Shown here piece by piece: positions 32,026 through 40,550 of a DNA stretch of 64,000 nucleotides. The position numbers and the translations under genes are program-made. A model generated the notes under the pieces. That model had not been told where the DNA came from. It made no database searches and saw only the letters and a list, made by a program, of their open reading frames with translations. Each line of letters starts with the position of its first letter. Position 1 is the stretch's first letter. The DNA is from Ilyonectria destructans (taxonomy: Eukaryota; Ascomycota; Sordariomycetes; Hypocreales; Nectriaceae): NCBI GenBank assembly GCA_020740775.1, contig JAHEWK010000005.1, positions 1,984,001 through 2,048,000 of the forward strand. Direction: 5' to 3'.

Positions 32026-34446
32026 CTATTTTACAATGACTAGTTCGTCGTCGTCATCTTCGAGCGTGACCTGCCGCTCCATGAGATCAGTCCCCAGACT
32101 CTCCCGCCCTGCCTCGCGGATCCCCTTGTCCGTTACAAATCGAGTCTTCTTCCGTAACGGCGGCAGCTCCTCCTTGCGCAGTTTCTCGCCTTCTTTCATT
32201 TTCGACAACTTATCTTTCAGGCTGCTGCCCCAGCCGAGAGCTGAGCGCCCACTACTTGTCAACGACCCGGCCTGTGAGCTCTCGGGGCGCTTGCGCTTGA
32301 CAGGGCTTAGGTGGATATCAGAACCTTTCGTAAAGAGCCCGAGCGACTTTGCGTCTGGCTTCTGTATCTCGTTCGGAGAAGCTTGGGAGCTTGCCAGTTG
32401 GGATGCTGAGATGGCAGAGCTCTGTCCGTTCGCGGCCCGAGATCCAGTATATCGCATGTATTCCTTGCCGGCCGCATTGCCAATCTGGCCCAGTTTCTTC
32501 ATCATCTCCCGCTCTCTCTCCTTAGCCTCCAGGTCTCTTTTCAAGAATTCGGTCCTGTCTTTCCGATCTGCGGCGGTCCTGTCCTTCCCGTCGATCAAAT
32601 CAGCCGCGCTCATCGAGCGGGAGGCGAACCATTGCGTCCTCGACTCCCAGTCATAGTTCTTTGCCTTGCCGTCTTGGGAATCTTGTGGTTTTTTGTTCCA
32701 GCTAGACCCTTCCCGGGTCTTGGGTTGCTTTGACCCAAAGCCACCCCCGTTTACCTCCATTCGTCCTCCTCGTTGTTTCCGGACTGCCTCGTTGGAATGG
32801 AATTCGCAATAGTGGGTCCTTTTCTTGTTGACCCAGGAACCGCAAAGCTCACCATCCTTCTTCACGGATTGGCAAAACCCTAAATCGCGAGCTTTGCCAA
32901 TCTCCACAATGGTATCCTCATCCGAGTTGATGACAAGACTGAATCGTCCGGTGTCTTGTCTACCAGGCGGGGGTGGCATTATATTCGGGTTGAGGATCGC
33001 TACCACAGTTCCCTCCGTAAGCTTCCAAAATCGCGTGAATCCTGTATTGAACAGAAACAGGTCCAGTTCAAATTCCAGGTCAACCAGAGTCATGACCATA
33101 TATTTTCCACGGTCCTCCTCCTTTCCTCCATTCTTTCCTACCGTTGGTTTGTGGGCGCGGGGTTCTGATTTCTTGGCAAGAATTGCAAAAATTACAATGT
33201 CCTGCTCTATGTCCGGGAGGGCAAAGTCTGGGCCCTTGACAACCTTGAGAAGGTCCTTGATGTTAAAGGCCTTCTTGCCGGATACATGTCGGGCGAGGAC
33301 ACGATGCGGCAGGATGCGTTTGGATAAATGAAAACTTGAGTAGGGTTCAAATGCAGTGGCCTCTTGCTCGGAAACATCCTGCGGCACCACCGTCTCGGCC
33401 GTATCGTCGTTTTTGGCAGTTGAGCTTGAGGCGGAGCTGTTCGCATCCGAGATCGTTCGAATGCTTGGTGCCGTGTTACTTCGTTTCAGGCCTCCCGATG
33501 TTGGCTTGGCTGGTATGGCTTGTGACATGACCTCTTCCCGAGAAAAGACAGGGGCGCGAAGAGGTTCATCTGGGATATCGACGGCATTCTTCTTGTACCT
33601 GTCCATCTCGTCTTGGCCGATTCCAAACGCATTAGATCTCAGTCCTTGGATCTTTTTCTGCCTCTCCGCACGAGTAGCTTCCTCGGTCCTCACGGACGCC
33701 AGTCGCTCATTAAAACTCATCGGGCGCGATGTCTCTGAGGAGCTAGTCACGCTGGACGATGTTCTCGACCTTCTCAGGTACCCGCCCGTTTGTAGCGAGT
33801 CGCCACCGACCTGAGAATCCCTGTAACTCGGCGCTCGCTTCAAAGATATATCTCTGGCCTTCAAGCCTTTGTCGATTCCCAGTAGCACCCTGCTCGGTGA
33901 CGTCTGCATTTGAGGAGCCTGTAGTTTCCGGACTGGTGACGCAGGTACTTGAATTTGGTTTTGCGGCGGTGCCCTGTGGCCTTCATTTTCCCCAGGTGTG
34001 ACGCCTCGAGCGGAACGGTTGCGAACGTGGCTGGTGATGGCAAGTTCTGAAGTGGTGGCATCCAATCTGTCGACTCCATCCTCGGCCGCCTTTTTGGACC
34101 GAGCACTTTGTAACTTCTTCAGCTTCAACCGAGCTTGGATCTCCTGCAATTTGAGCTGCAGTGTCTCTTCATCTTCGTCGTCGTCGTCGTCCTGATCCAT
34201 CTCGGCGAGCAGGTTCACTGCTGGCAGGGTACGGGTCCTCCTCGACGGCGACGGAGAAGGCGGTGTCTGGTCTAGCATCTGTCGATACCGTTGGCGACCG
34301 CCCGGGGTGCTGACCAGAGCTTCGTGAGGAGATCGAGGCGGCCATTGTGGCTCGGTGGCTGGGGCAGCTGGAGAGAAGCTGTCAGTATTGTCGACGATGG
34401 GGAAAGAGGTGTGGAGGTATGGGATGGAAAACTCACCTGGAGCCAT
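32026..34446 (-). CDS. mcm10: Mcm10, DNA replication initiation and elongation factor
   Basis: Most likely two exons, 34446..34437 and 34367..32026 (783 residues). Reading straight through would give 806 residues, but residues 4-26 of that version lie exactly over a 69-bp segment with a GTGAGT donor, a TACTGAC branch site and a TCTCTCCAG acceptor, so I treat it as an in-frame intron. After the acceptor the protein continues AAPATEPQWPPRSPHEAL. An acidic coiled segment (LQLKLQEIQARLKLKKLQ) is followed by a disordered region, an OB-fold region and the Mcm10 zinc finger with C502, C512, C524 and H527 (DLGFCQSV ... THYCEFH), then a basic tail. Mcm10 binds the MCM helicase and polymerase alpha at origins in the nucleus. 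It shares a divergent promoter with the RNase H2 B gene. Confidence 0.93.
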   Translation of the reverse strand: MAPGEFSIPYLHTSFPIVDNTDSFSPAAPATEPQWPPRSPHEALVSTPGGRQRYRQMLDQTPPSPSPSRRTRTLPAVNLLAEMDQDDDDDEDEETLQLKLQEIQARLKLKKLQSARSKKAAEDGVDRLDATTSELAITSHVRNRSARGVTPGENEGHRAPPQNQIQVPASPVRKLQAPQMQTSPSRVLLGIDKGLKARDISLKRAPSYRDSQVGGDSLQTGGYLRRSRTSSSVTSSSETSRPMSFNERLASVRTEEATRAERQKKIQGLRSNAFGIGQDEMDRYKKNAVDIPDEPLRAPVFSREEVMSQAIPAKPTSGGLKRSNTAPSIRTISDANSSASSSTAKNDDTAETVVPQDVSEQEATAFEPYSSFHLSKRILPHRVLARHVSGKKAFNIKDLLKVVKGPDFALPDIEQDIVIFAILAKKSEPRAHKPTVGKNGGKEEDRGKYMVMTLVDLEFELDLFLFNTGFTRFWKLTEGTVVAILNPNIMPPPPGRQDTGRFSLVINSDEDTIVEIGKARDLGFCQSVKKDGELCGSWVNKKRTHYCEFHSNEAVRKQRGGRMEVNGGGFGSKQPKTREGSSWNKKPQDSQDGKAKNYDWESRTQWFASRSMSAADLIDGKDRTAADRKDRTEFLKRDLEAKEREREMMKKLGQIGNAAGKEYMRYTGSRAANGQSSAISASQLASSQASPNEIQKPDAKSLGLFTKGSDIHLSPVKRKRPESSQAGSLTSSGRSALGWGSSLKDKLSKMKEGEKLRKEELPPLRKKTRFVTDKGIREAGRESLGTDLMERQVTLEDDDDELVIVK

Positions 34447-35238
34447 CAGGCCGAGGGAGGGTCTGGACGGGCGGGTAGCGAAAAACCGGAGCCAGATGGT
34501 ACAGAGAAAGCTCAGAAAGTGTTGGGTAACTCTCGGTGTGGCATTCGCATAGGCTCAAGTCAGGCCCAAGTCCAGCGAATGTTTGGCCCAGACAGAGCGA
34601 CAGCCATCCAGGCGGGAGCTGGGAACGAGGCGAGGAGCGAGGAGCGTATGGAGTGGAGCGCACGTAGAGAAGGGAGAGGTATGTAAAGGGAAACGATGCT
34701 GGTTCAAGATGCGATGATTGGTGTTTAAGCGGAGAAATGTTTTGAGGCGTCAAGCCTGGATCGTGGTCCCGGCTCTTGCATTGAGTTGGGTTCCTCTGGG
34801 TCCAGTTCGGGTCAAGTTGTTGGACTCGTCTGGGGCTGGGACTGGGTCTTGGCGCAGGCGGGAGGCTGGCATTGGACAGCGCCAGTGGTCGCCTAGCCAC
34901 TAACTTACCTCTGTAAACTGCCGTTCGATTTAGGCGGCCCCTGCATCACATCTGACGCGCTCGCTATCGGTGCACCACACGCTATCGCTCTACAACGCAC
35001 GCTCTGTGCTTTACGCGTCGGGACGTGTTCGCCCTGCACTTTTGGCACCGCAGCCGTCGACTCTGGCTTTCAACATCCAATCTCCAGTTCTCGACCCCAA
35101 CACCACGCGCGTCCAGTCTCTCCACAAGCTGAGCCTGGCAGTGAAGACAATTGCTCATTAATAATACTCAGTCGCCTTTGACACACCATCTACGCATCAA
35201 TCGACCACATTCACTCGTTCGCCCTCCCCTTCTACGAC
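34447..35238. promoter_or_regulatory. Divergent promoter of MCM10 and the RNase H2 B gene, with three ACGCG cores
   Basis: A 792-bp spacer between two start codons. It contains ACGCGC at 34955-34960, ACGCGT at 35013-35018 and ACGCGC at 35105-35110. ACGCGT is the MluI cell-cycle box bound by MBF-type factors in yeasts. The sites lie 130-280 bp upstream of the RNase H2 B start. One ACGCGT in 800 bp could occur by chance. Confidence 0.45.
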
Positions 35239-36558
35239 ATGGCTAGGACCCGGTCCACCAAGGCTGCTCCGGCTCCTAAGAAACCCTCCGAGGATTCGAA
35301 ATCCGCGTCCTCCAAGTTCACCTTGGGCCCTCAGTCTGAGAATCCTTCGAAGCTCTTCATCCTCCCATCCAAAGCCACTGCCGACGCCCGAATTGTCACT
35401 CTACCCAATCCTAGACATTCACGGCCTGCGCGATACCTGGTTTGCCCAGAGACAGGCATCTACGAATTCACCAAAGTCGCGGCGCCAAAGACAACGCCAC
35501 GGAGTTGGTTGATTGAAACAACACCGACTTCTACGGGGACCGACGCAGAAAAAGATGACACAAAGCTCCAGGCGGAGACTTCCACCGGCCAGGAGCTGTA
35601 CATGGCGACAGCAATCGACCCTCTCTTTCTGTCTCTCCCAGCTTTGGCCGAGATGAAAGCATCCAAAGGATCAGGCGAACAAAAGCGCATGTTCCTTACA
35701 AGCGATGATTACTTCGAGAAACTCCCCGAGGAGTCTTCACACCTGTCTGAAATCTTGCGCTGCCCCAAGACCCGCGCATTAATCGAGACACGTATGGGAG
35801 CAATCTGTGATACAGTTGAAGCCGGCGACGAGGTCATGTTCCGGCTGGATGAGAAAAAGCTTGCCAGCGTCATCCTCGACAAGGCGAAGAGAATGAGCAA
35901 AGGAGGGCTTCCTCCGAGCATGGATGAAAAGTTTGTCAAGAAGGCGCTCGAGGCGCCCATTCTTGTCCAAAAGCGAGAGATGAAAGGGGGCGAAGTGGTG
36001 ACGGCCCCCTCTAACGCCAACTCTCAGGTATCGAATCCTCCAACTGAATCTACAGAGTCACAATCGACCGTCGCATCAGCCAACACAGTAGCATCGTCGG
36101 AATCGCAGCCTTCGACAGCGGCCACGTCCTTTTCCGAAGAACAATCCACCGACAACATCGTGAGTGCCATGGAGGCCCCGGCTGAGATTATCCAACTTCA
36201 GAGACTTCGAGTTGCGTTCAACTTCATATGCTCCAACTACGTTGCACCAACACTCGCCGCCCAACTCCGGGAATCCCTCGCCAAAGCTGACACAACCCCA
36301 ACCGATTTCTCTCCCTTGGATGAGTACCTCTCGAAGCTTTCCAAGCTACGCGCGGATGCCGTGACATCTCGGTCAACGGGCGACTATTCACGCAAGCATG
36401 ACCGTGACGAAGAAGAGGACGAGGCTCGTGCTGAGAAGAAGCGGAAGCTGGAGGAGGAGAAGAAGAAGAAAGCCTCGGAAAGTCGCGGTGTTCGAGAGCT
36501 CAAAAAAGTCAACACAAAGGGCATGAAGAAGATGAGCGACTTCTTCAAAAAGAAATAG
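35239..36558 (+). CDS. rnh202: Ribonuclease H2 subunit B
   Basis: A single 439-residue exon with ATG at 35239. The N-terminal third carries the Ydr279p/RNASEH2B beta-barrel signature (KLFILP, PARYLVCPETGIYEFTKV), and the next part the helical region (IDPLFLSLPAL, SDDYFEKL, AVFN-like FNFICSNYVAPTLA). The C-terminus has a basic coiled coil (EKKRKLEEEKKKK) and ends in MKKMSDFFKKK, which fits the PCNA-interacting pattern MxxMxxFF. RNase H2 removes ribonucleotides and RNA-DNA hybrids from nuclear DNA; subunit B is structural and, in animals, tethers the complex to PCNA. It diverges from MCM10 and converges on DUO1 with 103 bp between the stops. Confidence 0.9.
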   Translation: MARTRSTKAAPAPKKPSEDSKSASSKFTLGPQSENPSKLFILPSKATADARIVTLPNPRHSRPARYLVCPETGIYEFTKVAAPKTTPRSWLIETTPTSTGTDAEKDDTKLQAETSTGQELYMATAIDPLFLSLPALAEMKASKGSGEQKRMFLTSDDYFEKLPEESSHLSEILRCPKTRALIETRMGAICDTVEAGDEVMFRLDEKKLASVILDKAKRMSKGGLPPSMDEKFVKKALEAPILVQKREMKGGEVVTAPSNANSQVSNPPTESTESQSTVASANTVASSESQPSTAATSFSEEQSTDNIVSAMEAPAEIIQLQRLRVAFNFICSNYVAPTLAAQLRESLAKADTTPTDFSPLDEYLSKLSKLRADAVTSRSTGDYSRKHDRDEEEDEARAEKKRKLEEEKKKKASESRGVRELKKVNTKGMKKMSDFFKKK

Positions 36559-36661
36559 CCGAAACGGATGGGCTCTGTATTTTGGGTATCTGGGTCGTGG
36601 AAAGACGTGACGGGAGAAGGGTTGCAGTCGGTTGGGTTGCGAGCGCCAGCTCCTTGGCGCA

Positions 36662-37429
36662 TCACGCACCTCGAGGTCGACCTCTCCCAATGCCAAACCC
36701 TCTGCCAATTTTGGATGTTCCGCGACTGCTGGGCAGACCCGATGTGCTGCTTTCTGACATGTAGCTTGAGCTTGCGCTAGTACCACGAGCAGTGGCTCTA
36801 CCTCTCGCCCGTGTCCCTCTGGCAACTCCTCGAGAACCCCGAGTGGAGGCAGCTGGCGCCAGTCTCCGCCTCTCTTCTTCTTCTTCCCGTCGGCGACGGA
36901 CCTCTTCTCGCCTCTGCTCTTCCTCGGCCGCTCGTCTCTCGGCAGCCAGCTGCTTCTTGAGCGCCTCGGCCTCTTGTTCGGCGACGTCCTCGGTTGCGCC
37001 CTTCCAACCGGGATCTAAAATTAATCGCTGGTTGTGCTCGGTCTGGGATAATATCCGGGTCCAGCTGCTGAGGAGAACGGAGGCATTGTTTACGGTTTTG
37101 AATACGGTCTAGAAGAGCGGTCAGTAGGGATCTCAGGAGCTCAGGGGCCGCTGGCTGGCTCATACATCCATGTTACCCCCGGCGCGCTCCAGGGAGGCAA
37201 TTACACCCTCGAGGCCCTCATTAATACCCCGGACTCCCTCGAGCTCCTTGCGCAGGGCTGCCTCATGGTCGATGGGCTCGGTGGGACGGTCTTGGACTAC
37301 GGGCGTCTTGGGAGTCCTGGGAGTCTTGGGTGTCTTGGGTGTTCGTGGTCGAGAGGCAAGTGGGGCATTGACTCGGGAGGGCGAGGCCCAGATGTCGGAC
37401 TCGGTGAGCTGGGTGGTATCGTCGGCCAT
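36662..37429 (-). CDS. duo1: DASH complex subunit Duo1
   Basis: Exons 37429..37166 and 37108..36662 flank a 57-bp intron (GTATGA donor, CTAG acceptor), giving 236 residues. The splice creates NMDTVFKTVNNASVLLSSW, and NNAS followed by LSQTEHNQRLIL is the Duo1 signature. The N-terminus has a TPKTPKTPRTPKTP run, several potential proline-directed phosphorylation sites. The C-terminus is a long charged coiled coil (EEVRRRREEEERRR) and ends in Arg/Gly-rich sequence. Duo1 is part of the fungal DASH ring that couples kinetochores to microtubules. The gene converges on the RNase H2 B gene and diverges from the CDK-site-rich protein gene. Confidence 0.9.
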
Positions 37430-38492
37430 GGCGAGGGTCGGCTGAGGGTGGACAGGTGGATAATGAATGGACGGGAGTGCCTGGCCGGCAGTGGCCGTGT
37501 TTTGGATAATAGAACCCTTATTGCAGGTGCGTCAAGTGAACAAAGGGCGGCGTATCAGCCGAGTGAGCACACGAGCGGAGATTCTTTGTTGCGAGGGAGT
37601 GCCGAATGACAAGGGACAAGAGCCGGTGACAGCGGCCAGTAACCGGCCAGTGACGGACCAGGGATGGACCAGTGATGGGCCAGTGCCTAGTAAACAGTGA
37701 CGTTATGCAGGGCGCGTAGTGGAGGTGGGCTGCCACGCAAGGCCTCGCTCCGACAGGCCTGGGTTGTTGTGTTGTGTTATCCCGTCCTACGCTGAGTGTT
37801 TGGCTGCGTGAGGTGGGCGGGTTGGCGATGAGGGGCAGCCTTCAGCAACCAGCCCGCCTTGCATCGATGGCCCTAGCCACTTTACCTAACACGTGTCGCT
37901 GATTGGACAGGGCGGCTCGCGAAACGGACGCGTTGTGGCGGGACGCGTTGTGTTGAAGGGGTTACGGTGGGTCCCCCTGGCCGAAATTTGACCACAATAG
38001 GGCGAAAAGTCGGTGGCTGGGGGCCTGTGCGCTGGTGCCCAGAGACGCTCCAGGGTAATCGTCAGGTAGTTTAGCATTCCACCACCCGCCCCAGCCACCC
38101 GTCCCCCTCCACTTCCTCTTGCATTTGAGTCCAACCATACGACCCTGCTAATCATCATCTCTGCTCCTCCCATCACCAAGTATCGTCACCGAGAATCAAT
38201 CGTCGCAATTCTCCCGTCGCCCTTTACTTCTATCGCTTTTTTCGCCGCTCCGTCCGACCGTTATCGTGTGTGCAGCCCGACGACACCCCTAATCGCGCGG
38301 TTTTCCGATCCGCCATCTCCTTGTCGCCCGGTCACCGCTGCGCTATTGCTTTCGACATCCGGGTAATTCTGGCCCAACCGGTGATCCAGCTTCTCGAGTC
38401 ACGACGCCGCACCACCCTGACGGACGACATCCGCCTCGACGATAAGTTCATCGATCGCTCAACGCAGCGCGCCGCTGCTCCTGTCCTTCAAG
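37430..38492. promoter_or_regulatory. Divergent promoter with two MCB-type ACGCGT boxes
   Basis: The 1,063-bp spacer between the DUO1 start and the start at 38493 holds ACGCGT at 37928-37933 and again at 37943-37948, each preceded by GG. Two exact copies within 21 bp are unlikely by chance in this window, where single ACGCGT sites occur every several kb. A short repeat array of CCAGTGA/GGCCAGT variants lies at 37625-37690, nearer DUO1. Confidence 0.5.
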
Positions 38493-39814
38493 ATGGCTGC
38501 CACCTTTGATGGCTCAATTACACCTCCGCCCCCTACGGGCATCCGAACTCCCCCAACTCCCCGTCTCGGCTACCACGACAACTGGGAGCCTTTCACCCCT
38601 CGCAAGTCCGCACGCATTTCTCAACGGACTCGCACTCCTTCCCCGAACTCTTCGCATCGCCAACAGCCCCGATCACCGCGCACCGTGAAGAAGTCCAGCA
38701 AACAGACCAACCCATCCATCTCTCCCATGGCTTCTCCTCAGAAGAAGCGCCAACCGGCTCTCGATTCTGTCCGTCGCGCTTCAAGCTTCATGGCTTCCCA
38801 GGGTATCCAGGCCGCTACTGCTCTCGGACTCGACGACGCTCCTGCTCAACGCCCAGCCAACTTGAGCGTCACCCGCGCCGCCGGAATGCTTCCTACCCCA
38901 TCCAAGACGCCTCAGAAGCCACCCAACGAGAAGACGGCCGCGAACATCATGTCCATCGCCCGAAACCTCTTCCCTTCTGAAGTCGAAGAAGCCATGCCCA
39001 GCCCCAAGAAGCGACGTACCAAGAAGTACACTGGAATATCGATGAACAGCTTCAAGGTTGAGGAGGTTGAGGAACCTATTGAAATCTTCACTGATTCGCA
39101 AGACCGAATCCCCACCAAGGACCAGAGCGATGCCAACCCTTTCTACGGAGATGACGCTGCACCTGCCGAGCCGACTAAGCGCCGAAGCAAGCGCAAGCAG
39201 GTCAACATTCCCGGTGAGGGAGCCTACTCCATCGATGAGGCCTCTCGTCGCGAAGATGGAATGGTATACGTCTTGTAAGTTTACCCTTCACTCTCTCATA
39301 TTTCATGGTAACTAACAATTATCTCAGCCGTGGCAAGAAATTCTTCCGCAAGTTCTCTGATAACGACAACGAGGATATGGATGAGTTGCTAGACGATGAG
39401 GATGAAGATGAGGTCCGTCTAGCTCGACCTCTCACTCGCTCTTCCATCAAGCCTCGTCTTTTGTTCCAGACTGAAAAGACGGAGGCCATGATCGAGGAGG
39501 AGGAGGCCGCAACCGATGTCGAAGATGAGCACATTGATCAGCCAGTTGCCGAGCCTCAAACTCCTGCCAAGCCCCATCACCAGCGTGCAAGCACCCCTGA
39601 GGCTCCCAAGTTCGCACCTGTATCGCCCCCGGACACCAGGCGAACAACGAGATCTACGAATAAGCTGACAGAACAATCAACTCCGATCAAGCCCACCGGC
39701 CGAAAGAGCCCCTTCGACTCGTGGCGCCGAACAAAGGAGCACAAGGCGGCATCAACATCCAAGCGACAAGGCGACACGCTCACTCCGGCACACGCCAAGC
39801 GTGCCCGCACTTGA
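38493..39814 (+). CDS. Uncharacterised nuclear protein with many CDK consensus sites
   Basis: Exons 38493..39274 and 39328..39814 flank a 53-bp intron (GTAAGT donor, CTAAC branch, CAG acceptor; TT|C gives Phe), giving 422 residues. I do not recognise a named family. The protein is Ser/Pro/Lys-rich and largely disordered. Full CDK consensus sites (S/T-P-x-K/R) include TPRK, SPQK, TPSK, TPQK, SPKK, TPAK and TPIK. Basic clusters (KKRRTKK, KRRSKRK) look like nuclear localisation signals. The most structured segment spans the intron: EDGMVYVFRGKKFFRKF, followed by a strongly acidic stretch and LTRSSIKPRLLF. The gene shares a promoter with DUO1 carrying two ACGCGT boxes. A cell-cycle role is inferred from these features only. 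Confidence 0.85.
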
Positions 39815-40550
39815 GCTTTGATTTCCTTCGCATATTTTACCAAAGTGGCCCTCTTATGGCTTTCTTAATTGGCTCGGTTGCACTATGGCCTCAGTGGTGT
39901 TATTAGTACACAGCCTGTCGGCTGCAGCTGGATTTCACCAACCGACTTTGAATTCACTTCTCCATGTCGATTTTGTTTTTCCCCTGGCCTAGGGATTAAA
40001 AACTGAGGAAGGATCTGCTTTTATGGCGTTGACTGGAACTGTAAGGTCTGAATAGCAGACGAGTTTTTGGGTGGACGGACTGAGTGACGAATGGACAGGA
40101 ATGGAAGGGAACGCAAATGGATGACAGACAGATGGAAGGATACCTGAAAGAATGGCGAGTATGCCGATAAATCGAGTTATGAGTGCTCTTACTTCTAGTT
40201 AGCCTAAATCGAGGACTTAAAATCCATTCACCATCTCCAAGCCGTTGAAGTGTTTCTGAGCCAAATCCGGGGCGGGCTTGCGTGCTTAGCGCTGTCCCGT
40301 CGGCTTCCGGTCCTCGCTGCCCCACGCTTGCCCCTCACCTACGATTTCGGCCCTGCGATTTGACCTTCCAATCCGACTACGCCGGAGTTTTATCGCTGAC
40401 GGCCCAACCTTGTCTTCTCCAAGCTGCATCTGCTTCGTTCGAATCTCCAGCTTCCTAAAGAGTTTCTCACCTGCCAGGTCTAAACGCTCTCCATCCCTCC
40501 CTCTAGTCTCTGCCGCTCGTTCGCCTACCCTAAACTCGAGCACCTTCAAG
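39815..40550. other. Spacer between the nuclear-protein and SurE-TTL genes
   Basis: About 735 bp between two plus-strand genes, pyrimidine-rich over the last 200 bp, as expected for a fungal promoter and leader. No specific site was identified. Confidence 0.5.

Noticed and set aside
35013..35018. Single ACGCGT as a proven MBF site
   Set aside because: One hexamer in 792 bp is within chance; only reported as part of a group of ACGCG cores, with modest confidence.
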